39,307 bases of DNA from a virus. Position 1 is the first letter of the stretch. The number at the start of each line of letters is the position of its first letter. The translations under genes and the position numbers were made by a program. Below the pieces are notes generated by a model. It saw only the letters and a program-made list of their open reading frames with translations. It made no database searches and was not told the origin of the DNA. Location: positions 1 through 39,307 of the IMG/VR virus record IMGVR_UViG_3300046463_000833, one strand, 5' to 3'. This document shows positions 8,901 to 17,881 of this stretch, piece by piece.

Positions 8901-11900
8901 GCTTCAGGGTCGCTTCACTGGGTGGCCCTGGCCGTGCGCCCTCGGCGTTGATGTCGCTGATGCCCGTGCCGGTGATGCCGCCCTTGGTGCCGACGACCTC
9001 GCCGGGCGCCTCGCGCAGCCCGTCGCCGCTCAGCGGGTCGCCGTAACTCTTACGGCCGTTCTGGGTGACGATGTCTTCCGCCAGCGACCCAGCACCCGAG
9101 CTCGCCTGCTCGGTGGCGTACGGACCATGCGGCGCGTTCTCTTCACCACCCGCGAACGGCAGGTCTGCCGCACGCTGACCGCGGCGTGCGAACTGGGCGT
9201 CGTCCGGCGCATTCGCCTGCTGCTCGCCGGCGGCCTCGATGTGGCGCTGGTCGAGCGCCAGCGTGTTGCGTTCCGCGCGCAATTCGGTCGGCGTGGGCTC
9301 GCGCGTGCCGGTGCCGCGGATACCCGACTGGCCGACGTCCAGACGCACCTCGCCTGACCCGGTGTCCAGCCCCGCCTTCTCCCACCACAACGGGTCGTAC
9401 GCACTCTGGCCGTGCTGCTGGGCGATCTCGACCAGGTTGTCGTTGGTGTAGCCCGCACCCCACGGCGGCCGCTCCGGCTTCTGCGTAGGATTACGCAACT
9501 GCTCGTCGATGGCGGCCAGCCGATCCTGATTGGCCTGGTAGCGTTGCTCGAGCTCGTCACCGTGAGCGAGGCGCTCGTCCATCGTCATCGGCGTCTCGCC
9601 GGGACCAGCCGCATCCAACAGATGCGGGTTGGTGACGACCTCACCGATGTTCCGCGGCGTACCCGACTCGACACCGCGTACGGTCTGGCGGGTCGGCTCC
9701 TCGCTGGGTGGCGGCCGCTCTTCGGTGGTAGCTCTGAGAATGTTGTCGCCGGGGCGTGGACCCCTATCTGCTGCCCGCGCGAGCTGTTCCTCGAGGGTCG
9801 GGCGCGTCTCTGGTGCGCGGAAGCCCGCTTCGCCCTCACGGCCGACACCCGCGACGGCGCGTTCCAAGAGTGGACCGGCACCGCCGCGGGTGATCAGATG
9901 CGTACCGAGCAACCCCGCGGTTGCGCCGAGCCCGATGTTTCTCAGGCGCTCCTCAGGTGACGCGTCCTGGGGTGTTGCCAGGTTACCGGCGTACCCGCCG
10001 GCGACCCCTCCAGCGAGGTTTACACCGAAGGGGACTGGGGCCTGGGCTCGCTCTCGGGTGCCTCGAAGCCTACCCCTGGTGGGAGTGGCGGCGCCGCCTC
10101 CGGGTGGGGCCGCAGAGCCGGTGCTTTCGACGGCTCCTGCTTCGGAAGGACCACCTTTGGCCCGCTCGAGTAGACTGCGTCGCTCGGCGGTAGTCGGCTC
10201 GAACCGACTCCCAGTTGATCCAAGAGTTCGTGCATAGTCTGCGGCCTGGAGGCGCTCATTGGTCCCGTTGTACCTATCTAACGTCGCGGGATCGACGCCC
10301 GCATTCTTGAGAGATTCTACCACACGAGGCGCCGATTCAAGGTCATACAGGGGTATCTGCAGCGACCCTCCAGTGGGGCCTCTGACCGTCGGGTGGCCGT
10401 CCGCGGCCAGCGCCGCCTGCACCCGATCCAGCGTCGCCCGGTCAGCCACCAGGCTCAATCCCGCGGCGTCCGGCGCCCGATAGTCGGGATAGTGAATCGC
10501 CATCTCCGGCGCCTTCAGCGCGTCGCCGATGGTCGCCGCCACGTACCGTGCGGTGTCGCTGTTGCCCGACGGCAGATGCACGACGTAGTTCCCTGGCGTC
10601 TCTTCGACCACGCGGTGCGCGGTTGCCAGCCACGGCATCACCCCACGCTCGTCCACCCCTAATCGATCGAGCACCCCGCCGGGCACGCCGCGCACAACCG
10701 GAGCGTTGCTCTCTTGCAGCGCACGCTGCTCGTTACGGAATTCGTGCGTCGCGGGTCGGAGCGTGCCCGACGCTTTCCTGGTGTCACCCAGAAAGGCACG
10801 CTGCACCGAAGGGATGCCGAGCTCTGGCGGGAGGGGATCGTGCAGGTACGGCGCGTACTGCGCTAACGCGGCCTTGACCGAGGGTTGCTGCATCGCCCGC
10901 GAGATCTCACCTGGCTCGGGCGCACTAACTTTACCGATCGGACGGTCGAAGACGCCCGCGGCTTTGGCATCGCGGATGGCGCCCTGGAAGTCGCCCGCCT
11001 TCCACTTGGCGTACGCCTCAGGGGCACCCTCAGACATCGCGCGAATGCCATCCCACACCGACGACTGGAACGCAAACCCGTCGACACCCTGCTCCGCGCC
11101 GAGCTCGTTGAACACCGCCTCGACCCCGCGGTACAGGTTCTTGTTGTTGGCCGCGGCAGACTCATGCGGCGAGTCCATGTACGTCTTGCCGCCGCGCACC
11201 GCTGGAGTCTGGCTAGTGTCGATGTTCATCGTGCGCCAGTTCCATATGTCGTTGGTGATCGCCGGGTCGTACAGCCGCGCTTCGGCAGAACCGTAATTGC
11301 CCGCGAACGACGGCGTCTTCGGTCCACCCGTATCGGCAATGCCGGTCGCATAGCCACGATTCATGGCGATGCGCTTGTTCGGTCCCGCGGGACCACCGTA
11401 CGTGTAGTCGTTGACCGCCTTCAGGATGCTGGCCTTGATCTCAGGCGGCGACAGTCCTGCCTGACGACCTTCCTGCGCGATCTGCCGCACCATGCCGAAG
11501 ACCTTCGCCGCCTCCGACACCTGGCCGGTGACGTTGGTCTGCATGCTGCTGATGGCGTTCAGCGCGAACCACTCCTCGAGGTTGTGCGCGCCGACGGTCG
11601 GGATGCCCTGGTCTGCCTGGTCGTAGTAGAAGTCGCGCTTGTTAGGGTTGGCCTCGTACAGCGCGCGCAGGTCGTCTGTATTCGGCATGCCGCCCGGCGC
11701 CAGTTTGACCAACCCGTTCGCCGAGCTCTTGGCGACGTTCCTGTCAAGCGGCAGCACGTCCTGCGGCAGCGTGTTCAGATCGAGATGCAGCAATCCATCC
11801 GGTGATGCCTCGCGCAACGGTCGCGCGATGGCCTCGAACCGACCTTCTGGCGTATCCGCGGGATAGTTCGGTAATCGCTGGCGACCGACCGCCGTCGACG

Positions 11901-14607
11901 GTGGCAGCGGTGCAGCTTCAGTTGCGGGCGCCGTCGGCGCGACCGGGGTCGCTTCGCCTCGAGCCCGCGCGGCCAATTCCGGCACGCCGCCCAGCGCGTT
12001 GTTGACGGTGGTCTGGGCGGGTAGCCTCGAGGAGCGCAAGGCCTCGGTGATCTGTGGCGCGTTGTCGAGCAGCACCTGGCCCAGACGGCGTACGACCTGT
12101 GCAACGCCGGCCGCGCCCACGTCGATCACGCCGCCCAATCCAGCACCGACGACCAGCGCCTGGCCGACCGACTCGGGCGTGCTCTCCTTCTTCTCGGCTT
12201 CGAACATCGCGTTCTGCAGCCCGCCGACGATGGCGCCCTGCGAAAACTTCTGGGCGATCGTGCCGAGCACGGATACCGCGGCGGGCGACAGACGTTCCGC
12301 CAGTTGCGGTCCGACGATCCGGCTGACCGCGCCACTGAGTGCGCCCGTGCCCGCTTCAGCCACACCGCTGGTCGGTCCCAGTAACGCCAGCATCAGCGGG
12401 TCGGTGAACTGCTGGGCAATGCCCGTGGTCAGCCCCGCGATCAACCCGCCGGGCGTGATGTCGCCCTCGTGGCCTGGTTCTGGCGTGGCGCCGGGCAGAT
12501 TGTTGAGCGGGTTGTTCTGCTGCAGCCAATCGTTCTTGACCTGCATGACGTCGCGGTACAGGCTCATCGTGCCCGCGGGGATCAATGACGGACCCTCCTG
12601 GGCATTCTCCGCGGCGGCCTGTAGCAACCGCTGACCCACCGGCGACCGCGCGAACGCCTCCGCCTGGGTCCCGAGATCGCTGGCCGCGGCGCCAAGCACG
12701 GGAACGGTAGCGTCTACCGCGCCACGAGTCGTGGTGCCCAGGTCGCTCGCTGCGGCCCCCAGAACGGGCGCTACCGCATTGACGGCCGATGTGCCAGGCG
12801 TCAACCGGTTGACGTCCTGTGCTGCACCCAGCACGCCCTGCGCGGCTTGCTGCACGTCGCTGGCCACCTGATTGACCTGGTCGCGTGCCGACACCTGACC
12901 GGGCTGGAGCTGCACGGGCGCGGTGGCCTGAGCCAATGCGCCCTGCGCGGCCGAGCCCAGTGCCGATGCCGCACCACCAACCGCCTCGCCGACGGCGCCG
13001 GCAGCGCCGCCCAGCACGTCCGCGGCGGACTGGATGGGCGTTGGTCCCTGGTCGGCAGCCACGTTGCCGTTGGCGTCCTGCATCGCACCCTTGACGTACA
13101 GCGGCGCCTTCACGGGGGCCGGGCCACCGATCGTGATCGGGGCGTTGGCTGCGCCACCGGTGCCGCCCAATGCCGTGGGTGACGTGCTCGAGGCAGGCAC
13201 GGCGGGATTGTCGGCGAACAATGCGCCCTGCGCGCGGCCCATCAGATTTTCCATCTGGGCCGGCGTCATCCACTCGCTGCCGCTCTTCAGGTCCAGACCC
13301 GACCGTCCCACGTGGAACGCGCCCGTCTGCGGGTTGTACCCGTCGGCAAAGAAGTAGTGGCCGGGCGTGCTGATCGTCACCGGGTTGCCGGTGGTCGCTT
13401 CTTTGGCGATCGCGTCCCAATCGGGCGCCACGATGTGCGTGTCGACGCCCATGTTCTTGAGCAGACGCTGTTCGCTGGTGATGCCAGCCATGCCGCCGCC
13501 ACTCGTCCAGCCCACCTGCTTGGCCAGGTCGGTAGCTTCTCTGAGGGTCGGGTTACGGCCGAACCGTTCGGCGAACCTGACGGCGGCCGCGGGACCGCAC
13601 GCGGCGTACGCCTCGTCGGCCGTCAACTGCGGGTCGCCGAACTGAGACTGGTTCATCGCCGTCGACGCCGTGTCCAGCGCACCTCGAGCGGCGCCGAGTA
13701 CCTGCTGACCAGCGCCCTGTACGGCGTTGACGGCACCCTGAGCGGCGGGGGGCAGATGGTCGTAGATCGACTTCACCTGATCGACCCAGCCCTGCGCGGG
13801 ATAGCCCGGCTCGTCGACCACGTAGCCAGCGTTTCTCAAGTCGTCGACGAACTTGGCCGCATTGCCACGATCGGCCCACGCCTGGGCGTACCGCGGCGCG
13901 GTCTGCACCAGGTTGATGAACGCGTCGAACGACTCCTGCGGGCTCTTGTAGCTGGCCCACCTCGAGCCGTTGCTGCCGTCACCCTGCAGGCTGAACAGGT
14001 TGTTCTGCTGCTGGGCGTTGGACGACTGGCCCCAGCCCGTCTCGTTGGCCGCAATGGCCAGCATGGCGTTGGGATCGATACCCGTGGCCGCCGCGGCACG
14101 CTGCGCCATGCCCTGCAGGCTGGTGATGAACGCCGACTGGCCCTGACCAACGGTCGCGAGTCCCGTGTCTGACGGTGGCGGACCACCCAGCGATGGCGTG
14201 GTGGTCGCTGGTGGTGCTGGCGGTGGTTGGGTGGCCAGACTCTGGACGGCGTCCTGCGCGCCCTGGGTGAGACTGTTGACGTGTTGCTGTAACTGCTGGC
14301 CAACATCGCTGGTCAGGTTGGACGCGTGCTGTTGCAGCTGCTGCAGCACGTCGCCAGCGGACTGTTGCGCCCCACCGAGCACCTGGACGGCAGGTTGCGC
14401 GGCCGCCACGGCCTGCTGGGCGTGCTGCTGGAGCTCCTGCAGGATCTGATTCGGGTCAGGACCCTGGGGTACCGGCGGGGGCGTGGGGATGGCGTCGTTG
14501 ATGCTCTGGACGGCGCCCTGGCCGAGTTGCAGCAAGCCCTGAGCGTGGGAGCGCAGCTCGTCACCGATGCTCGAGCGCAGGTCGTCGAGGAGGATGGTGC
14601 CAGGCAT
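5944..14607 (-). CDS. Giant multidomain virion/ejection protein (2,887 residues) with glycosidase and C39-like domains
   Basis: This single gene takes 22% of the genome. Residues 1-130 are Gln-rich helices. Residues about 155-285 look like a glucosaminidase/lysozyme-like domain: IDPNAMLAIAANETGWGQ gives a likely catalytic Glu189, followed by NNLFSLQG and a YKSPQESFDAF segment. Residues about 325-465 resemble a C39-like papain-fold peptidase, with Cys337 in AYAACGPAA and His417 in TPGHYFFADGY. Residues about 870-1500 hold unassigned globular regions. Long charged helices follow (about 1900-2250). The C-terminal 500 residues include FVPFIKTPANI and small-residue hydrophobic stretches (FGMGVGMGAGAF) like the late domains of ejected or polyvalent phage proteins. 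It probably opens peptidoglycan and helps bring DNA across the envelope. Domain limits are estimates. Confidence 0.85.
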   Translation of the reverse strand: MPGTILLDDLRSSIGDELRSHAQGLLQLGQGAVQSINDAIPTPPPVPQGPDPNQILQELQQHAQQAVAAAQPAVQVLGGAQQSAGDVLQQLQQHASNLTSDVGQQLQQHVNSLTQGAQDAVQSLATQPPPAPPATTTPSLGGPPPSDTGLATVGQGQSAFITSLQGMAQRAAAATGIDPNAMLAIAANETGWGQSSNAQQQNNLFSLQGDGSNGSRWASYKSPQESFDAFINLVQTAPRYAQAWADRGNAAKFVDDLRNAGYVVDEPGYPAQGWVDQVKSIYDHLPPAAQGAVNAVQGAGQQVLGAARGALDTASTAMNQSQFGDPQLTADEAYAACGPAAAVRFAERFGRNPTLREATDLAKQVGWTSGGGMAGITSEQRLLKNMGVDTHIVAPDWDAIAKEATTGNPVTISTPGHYFFADGYNPQTGAFHVGRSGLDLKSGSEWMTPAQMENLMGRAQGALFADNPAVPASSTSPTALGGTGGAANAPITIGGPAPVKAPLYVKGAMQDANGNVAADQGPTPIQSAADVLGGAAGAVGEAVGGAASALGSAAQGALAQATAPVQLQPGQVSARDQVNQVASDVQQAAQGVLGAAQDVNRLTPGTSAVNAVAPVLGAAASDLGTTTRGAVDATVPVLGAAASDLGTQAEAFARSPVGQRLLQAAAENAQEGPSLIPAGTMSLYRDVMQVKNDWLQQNNPLNNLPGATPEPGHEGDITPGGLIAGLTTGIAQQFTDPLMLALLGPTSGVAEAGTGALSGAVSRIVGPQLAERLSPAAVSVLGTIAQKFSQGAIVGGLQNAMFEAEKKESTPESVGQALVVGAGLGGVIDVGAAGVAQVVRRLGQVLLDNAPQITEALRSSRLPAQTTVNNALGGVPELAARARGEATPVAPTAPATEAAPLPPSTAVGRQRLPNYPADTPEGRFEAIARPLREASPDGLLHLDLNTLPQDVLPLDRNVAKSSANGLVKLAPGGMPNTDDLRALYEANPNKRDFYYDQADQGIPTVGAHNLEEWFALNAISSMQTNVTGQVSEAAKVFGMVRQIAQEGRQAGLSPPEIKASILKAVNDYTYGGPAGPNKRIAMNRGYATGIADTGGPKTPSFAGNYGSAEARLYDPAITNDIWNWRTMNIDTSQTPAVRGGKTYMDSPHESAAANNKNLYRGVEAVFNELGAEQGVDGFAFQSSVWDGIRAMSEGAPEAYAKWKAGDFQGAIRDAKAAGVFDRPIGKVSAPEPGEISRAMQQPSVKAALAQYAPYLHDPLPPELGIPSVQRAFLGDTRKASGTLRPATHEFRNEQRALQESNAPVVRGVPGGVLDRLGVDERGVMPWLATAHRVVEETPGNYVVHLPSGNSDTARYVAATIGDALKAPEMAIHYPDYRAPDAAGLSLVADRATLDRVQAALAADGHPTVRGPTGGSLQIPLYDLESAPRVVESLKNAGVDPATLDRYNGTNERLQAADYARTLGSTGSRFEPTTAERRSLLERAKGGPSEAGAVESTGSAAPPGGGAATPTRGRLRGTRERAQAPVPFGVNLAGGVAGGYAGNLATPQDASPEERLRNIGLGATAGLLGTHLITRGGAGPLLERAVAGVGREGEAGFRAPETRPTLEEQLARAADRGPRPGDNILRATTEERPPPSEEPTRQTVRGVESGTPRNIGEVVTNPHLLDAAGPGETPMTMDERLAHGDELEQRYQANQDRLAAIDEQLRNPTQKPERPPWGAGYTNDNLVEIAQQHGQSAYDPLWWEKAGLDTGSGEVRLDVGQSGIRGTGTREPTPTELRAERNTLALDQRHIEAAGEQQANAPDDAQFARRGQRAADLPFAGGEENAPHGPYATEQASSGAGSLAEDIVTQNGRKSYGDPLSGDGLREAPGEVVGTKGGITGTGISDINAEGARPGPPSEATLKRMPNLDAMLKGAMPEVRAQIQRAAEDNPELFDAYTQGRISHDSLVNDLATKVGMTREEWLKTPVGKGFNPQEMVALQAAAIDAQARSEKMARDIVARGGVDALSDEQVAYGLNELSKNTQLLTVARGGRSTAGRTLESLKNRLDATMARGINASNERIGAQRIAAQAKRATARATQLLEKTREMDVEQKTAVATARSNGAQKNILDQIAAAYDQLDRYNAMTLHEKADDFNALKAARDAAAAKRQAAVREPPQELLSALQAELAAERKNFANRKDTWENMAFWDSKANEIAAEKRNAFRGGLYIEQYRKSADLAAKSAEADAKRAFDLESKRQTLQSQRASSVLEAVGGQKPSRELLASYVKAITSDDPLAAGKFVKGLLKQGWWGRSQVVRIAGLLSATVTHMANMVGNITQVPLEVATHGMVVGIDWARAAATGGERQAYMAELGPMLEAYGPGFLSSMPDALKILQTGISSDDLVNLKNMRPGLASGSGKLDAAVEMPLRLLQAEDQVFKGGAFAMQANRVATRYAVREGFRGEQLKGRTANIVKNLEEYPELYKEAHDAMQRMVFQEHRDWIPSPRGAVRDVSSQFVPFIKTPANITAQGGGLSPLGLAGTVAAVRARGALETAGGATSAQLGRATLLAEQRLARTALGTAIFGMGVGMGAGAFSGGKSMLTGAYDPNEASTYPQGWREWSMVTQDPISGNTYYVPLQNFGAAGAPLAMAAIVTDAGKRGHSLLDGNEAGRAAASIGQYVLDNTFLQGLSDTVNVLHDPNRYINKILESLASSYGPYSAMGRQIQRAYGVASRNPHDGFMGLVEAMESNYPGLSGNVPESLTAIGEPRSQGISGVAAFALPVRADILRDEPTLKALRDNDVRIPPAPKAVNVGNGWSVDLTPEEQDQLQRSRGEIIRQQVAAVMGSSLYKDGDISVRNQLLSKAISNASQNSDVLFTRTLSRADLQSTTAGGRAVRRTVPTPYTVAGEDAA

Positions 14608-14647
14608 CTAAATCACGCCCGACTCAACGCACTGCGGCTATAACAGA

Positions 14648-14676
14648 GGCGCCCCAGGCCACACACCTGGAGCGCC
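14648..14676. other. Stem-loop between giant gene and rightward membrane gene
   Basis: GGCGC-C-CCAGG pairs with CCTGG-A-GCGCC around a 7-base loop (one internal mismatch). It lies in the 95-bp gap between the leftward giant gene and the rightward gene at 14703. No T run follows on either strand, so it may be a leader structure or processing site rather than a simple terminator. A TATAAC element on the + strand at 14639-14644 could be a -10, but no convincing -35 is present. Confidence 0.5.
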
Positions 14677-14702
14677 ATCATCCCGACAATTGGAGTATCG
14701 AG

Positions 14703-14924
14703 ATGTCTTTGCAGTCTATGCGCTGGGACCTTGTGCTGCTCGCCCTTATCGTTGGCGTGCCGTACGGGCTGATCGCTCTCGCTGGCGTGCGCGACTGGTT
14801 CAAGGAACGCGCGTGGCAAGCCTTCCAGAACAAGTACTACGCGGCTCACCCGGACGTCACCCGGTCCCGCTGGGAGCCGCCGTCGGACTGGTGGTGGCAG
14901 TACAAGTACCAGGGCATCAAGTAA
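14703..14924 (+). CDS. Lone rightward small membrane protein (moron candidate)
   Basis: A 73-residue protein encoded against the direction of all neighbouring virion genes. Residues 9-28 form one transmembrane segment (LVLLALIVGVPYGLIALAGV). The rest is a Trp/Tyr-rich, basic cytoplasmic-type tail (WEPPSDWWWQYKYQG). A GGAG lies seven bases before the ATG. Its 3' end overlaps the converging leftward gene by eight bases. The amino-acid composition is protein-like while the opposite strand gives a low-complexity translation, so the + strand reading is preferred. Position and orientation suggest an independently expressed accessory gene, for example a superinfection-exclusion or envelope protein; that is inference. 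Confidence 0.68.
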   Translation: MSLQSMRWDLVLLALIVGVPYGLIALAGVRDWFKERAWQAFQNKYYAAHPDVTRSRWEPPSDWWWQYKYQGIK

Positions 14925-15423
14925 CACCCGTCGCAGGTAGCGGCATACCGTTCGGCCCGAGAATCACGGGTGGTGGCGCCACAGTACCCGGTGGGGGAGC
15001 GATCGCCACCGGCGGTGCGACAGGCATCACCGGAGGAGGAGCAGGTAGCGCCGGCGGCGCAACGGGCATAGCTGGTGCTGTGGGTGGCGCGGCATTGGCC
15101 ATGACGGCCTTGCCGAATGCGTTGGGATCGACCACGGTGGACGGCTCGCCCGGTGCGGGCATGCTCACGCCGATGCGCTTGGCGACGTCGAGGAACTGCT
15201 GCGGATCTCGCCGCGCCTCACTCTGCAGCCACGCGCGATCGTTGGTCTGGTATTTCTGACGGTACAGGTCGTCCAGTTTCTGGTTGGACACCTGCGCCAT
15301 GTCGGGGTGGTTCTTGTTGTCGCCGAACACGCCCTGCGCGATGGCCGGCGCGTCCCGCTGCACCTCGTTGGTGATCTCCTGCTGCAGCTTCAGGAATTCA
15401 GACTGCTGCGGGGACGTGGCCAT
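14917..15423 (-). CDS. Virion-module protein with Pro/Ala-rich tail
   Basis: A 168-residue protein. Residues 1-90 are charged and helical (QQSEFLKLQQEITNEVQRDAP; later NQKLDDLYRQKYQTNDRAWL). Residues 105-168 are a nearly pure Pro/Ala/Val linker. It sits between the portal-side small genes and the giant virion gene and points the same way as both. Such a helical head plus flexible Pro-rich arm could tether virion parts, but there is no recognisable domain. Function unknown; coding confidence is good from composition and packing. Confidence 0.75.
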   Translation of the reverse strand: MATSPQQSEFLKLQQEITNEVQRDAPAIAQGVFGDNKNHPDMAQVSNQKLDDLYRQKYQTNDRAWLQSEARRDPQQFLDVAKRIGVSMPAPGEPSTVVDPNAFGKAVMANAAPPTAPAMPVAPPALPAPPPVMPVAPPVAIAPPPGTVAPPPVILGPNGMPLPATGVT

Positions 15424-15429
15424 CAGGCG

Positions 15430-15564
15430 CTACTTGCCCTTCGGCTCGCCTCTCACGCCCATCTTTTTGTCCATGCGCTGATCAGCTTTTGAACCTGGCT
15501 TGATGCCCATGCGCTTGTCCATCGCCGTGTCTTTCTTGACCGACGTCCTCGTGACCTTGGCCAT
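15430..15564 (-). CDS. Tiny basic virion-module protein with internal repeat, 44 residues
   Basis: A 44-codon gene between two leftward genes, starting at the second of two adjacent ATGs, six bases after a GGAGG. The protein is Lys/Arg/Met-rich and repeats MDKRMGIK as MDKKMGVR eleven residues later, each followed by a Gly/Lys-rich turn. Strong basicity suggests nucleic-acid or virion-core binding. It shares its first bases with the preceding gene's stop. No family recognised. The ribosome site and repeat make coding likely. Confidence 0.75.
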   Translation of the reverse strand: MAKVTRTSVKKDTAMDKRMGIKPGSKADQRMDKKMGVRGEPKGK

Positions 15565-15848
15565 CATCGACCTCCTGACTGAGCGATCCCGTCGAGTTCT
15601 GGCGTCTCGGGCTTTGGCAAACGACGCTCCAGTTCGTCGCGCAGACGGAGGAATTCAGCCAGAGCTGCGTTGCCTGCCTCAGAGACGGCCTCACCTCGAG
15701 CCGAAAAGACCGAGACATCCACCTCGTATCCGCCCTTATACGACGGTGAGATCCTCACGCTTGCGTACCCACCCGTCAATTGACTCGAGAGTTTCCGCAA
15801 CTCCAAGACCACATCCTGCAGCGCGGCTACCTCAGCATGTTCTGCCAC
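15564..15848 (-). CDS. Small helical protein next to portal, unknown function
   Basis: A 94-residue protein from a GTG start directly after the portal stop. Residues 5-25 form an amphipathic helix (AEVAALQDVVLELRKLSSQL), residues 28-50 a short beta pair, and residues 55-80 another charged helix (AALAEFLRLRDELERRL). It may be a portal-associated or head-completion protein by position. No motif supports a specific role. Confidence 0.75.
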   Translation of the reverse strand: MAEHAEVAALQDVVLELRKLSSQLTGGYASVRISPSYKGGYEVDVSVFSARGEAVSEAGNAALAEFLRLRDELERRLPKPETPELDGIAQSGGR

Positions 15849-17864
15849 TTACCGACCTCCTGGTGCGGCTGGACCCTGGGGACCGTACGGGACACCACCC
15901 GGTGGCAGTGTCCCGCCCGGCTGTTGTGCGCCACCCACGACCTGCGGGTAGCCTGGCGGCGATGCGCCGGCACCATTGGGTGCGGTCGCCAGTGCGCCCA
16001 GGTCTGGCACGCCGCCAGCGCCTGGACCGCCACCCTCGAAGACCCCTGGCTGCGGCTGACCGCTGGGCAATGCGGCGTTGACCTGGCCGCTGAGCGCGAG
16101 CTGCTCGGCGTCCTGGGCTTTCTGCAGCATGTCGCCCCTGCCCGCTTCCATGAACACCTCGGCGTCCAGCCATTTCTGATAGGCGGGTGACGCGCGGATG
16201 CGGTCGCGGGCTATCGATCTTCGAATTTCGTCGGGGTTGTCGCCCAGGTAGGTGACGGCTTCGTCCTTACCGAACGTGCCCGCGGCGAGCCGCTCGTGGG
16301 CGTAGCGCGCCATAATCATCTCGTCGGTCGGGAGCTGGGCCTGCACCTCCCACTTGATCCTCATAGGACGTTGCAGATCCGAAGGTCCGAAGCCGATGAA
16401 CTCCGCCGCCGCTTTTCCGCTGCCGACGTCGATGCCGCCTGAGAACACGTACACCTTCTCGTTGGCGCGTTCGCGGATCAGCGTCCACAACTTCTCCGTT
16501 TGCCCCTTGAGGAGAGACTCGATGCCGTGGCGGATCGGACCGACCCGCGTCCTCGAGTAGCTCAGCACCTGGGAGATGGCGAAGCCGGCGCCCTCCATGC
16601 CGCTGAGCGTGGTCACTCGAGGACTCTCGAGGTCGCGGATGGCGCCGTCGATGAGCGCCATATGTTTTTCCAGGGTGCTGGCGTCGGGGTACTGGATGCG
16701 CTGCAACTGGCGGCCTGGCGGCAGGTTCAGGATCTCGCCGGGGTGGACCGTGGGGTCGGTTTCTTTGGGCAGACCGTCGTCGCCGATCACCGCGGCCGCC
16801 GGGGTGTCGCCGTACGTCACCAGGGGGGAAAGGAGGTCCCTGGCGACGTACTGCGCGTGCATGGCCCGCAGGTACTGCCGATACTGCACGAGCCACAGTT
16901 TGGTGCGGCCGATCCCCCAGCCGACTTTGCGGTTGCGCCAGTGGTTCATCGTCAAGCCTGGGGCGTAGTCGTAGGGCACGCCGAACGAGTATTTGTGTTT
17001 GAACTGCTTGACGATGTAGCCGGTCTGGTCGCCGTTGAAGTTCTGCGAGCAGATCGCGTAGCTCACCCAGACGTCGTCCCAGTGCTCGAGGAACGTCACC
17101 GAGCTCAGCATGTTGCGGCTAGCCTCGATGATGTTCTGGGACTGGCCGAGCTCCTCTGGCACGATGTCGCCGATGGCGTCGCGCGACAGCCGGTAGCGCC
17201 GGAATGCGCTACGCATCGGCATTTCAGAAACCTCGAGCACCTCGCACAGGTAGCCGTTGGACCACTGGGGGTACACGCGGCGCGGGTCAACGTACTGCCA
17301 GACGAAGGGTGGGCCGGCGCGCTTCTTGGCCTCTTCGGTCATCTTGTCGTAGGACTGGTAGTCCGCCGTGGTCGCGCTCGAGTTCTTGCTCGGATCGGCG
17401 ATGCCGTAGCGTTCGGACCACAGGTCGCTGGCCCACAGCAGCTTGGCCCAGCCGCCGCCATCGTTGAGGGTGGCGTCAGTGACCTGGGTCATGGTGTCGC
17501 TGCCGGGCTCCCTGGTCCCACACTCCCACAGGGTTTCTTCCGTGAAATGCTCGAGCTTGCTGGCGACGGTCTGGGCCGTGTCACCTTCGCCGCCGACGAT
17601 GGATAACTTGGGGCGCTCGAGCGTGAGTATTGCGGTCTGCTGAAACGCCTCTTCGGTGATGTCAGGGTCGCGGGGGTCGACGTGGACGAGCATGTAGTCC
17701 TTGTCGGCTTCTGACAGGGCAGGGCGGCGCATCTCGCGCTGTTCGCGGACCAGGTCGAGGTCGTTGTCCTGCTGCAGGTACAGGTCGCCGAGCTCGGTCT
17801 GGAGCGACGTCAGATAGGAGCTATCCGGCGGCTTGAGCTCCTTCTTCGAGCGGTCGATGGCCAC
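15849..17864 (-). CDS. Portal protein
   Basis: A 671-residue protein from a GTG start that likely forms the dodecameric DNA gate. It is acidic/charged at the N-terminus, with a mixed core containing the Trp-rich segment KLLWASDLWSERYG and the long helix MTEEAKKRAG. Later, GIGRTKLWLVQYRQYLRAMHAQYVARDLL and GFAISQVLSYSRTRVGPIRHGIESLLKG resemble the stem and crown helices of large P22-type portals. The last 60 residues are Gly/Pro-rich. Length fits podovirus portals (500-750 residues). It is the first leftward gene of the structural block, separated from terminase by a two-gene rightward island. Assigned from length, composition and order; I am fairly confident. Confidence 0.85.
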   Translation of the reverse strand: MAIDRSKKELKPPDSSYLTSLQTELGDLYLQQDNDLDLVREQREMRRPALSEADKDYMLVHVDPRDPDITEEAFQQTAILTLERPKLSIVGGEGDTAQTVASKLEHFTEETLWECGTREPGSDTMTQVTDATLNDGGGWAKLLWASDLWSERYGIADPSKNSSATTADYQSYDKMTEEAKKRAGPPFVWQYVDPRRVYPQWSNGYLCEVLEVSEMPMRSAFRRYRLSRDAIGDIVPEELGQSQNIIEASRNMLSSVTFLEHWDDVWVSYAICSQNFNGDQTGYIVKQFKHKYSFGVPYDYAPGLTMNHWRNRKVGWGIGRTKLWLVQYRQYLRAMHAQYVARDLLSPLVTYGDTPAAAVIGDDGLPKETDPTVHPGEILNLPPGRQLQRIQYPDASTLEKHMALIDGAIRDLESPRVTTLSGMEGAGFAISQVLSYSRTRVGPIRHGIESLLKGQTEKLWTLIRERANEKVYVFSGGIDVGSGKAAAEFIGFGPSDLQRPMRIKWEVQAQLPTDEMIMARYAHERLAAGTFGKDEAVTYLGDNPDEIRRSIARDRIRASPAYQKWLDAEVFMEAGRGDMLQKAQDAEQLALSGQVNAALPSGQPQPGVFEGGGPGAGGVPDLGALATAPNGAGASPPGYPQVVGGAQQPGGTLPPGGVPYGPQGPAAPGGR

Positions 17865-17881
17865 GACGTAGCCAAGTGTAC

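Noticed and set aside
14613-14927. Leftward 104-residue ORF opposite the lone membrane-protein gene
   Set aside because: Translation is low-complexity and the + strand frame has a membrane segment, ribosome site and protein-like composition.
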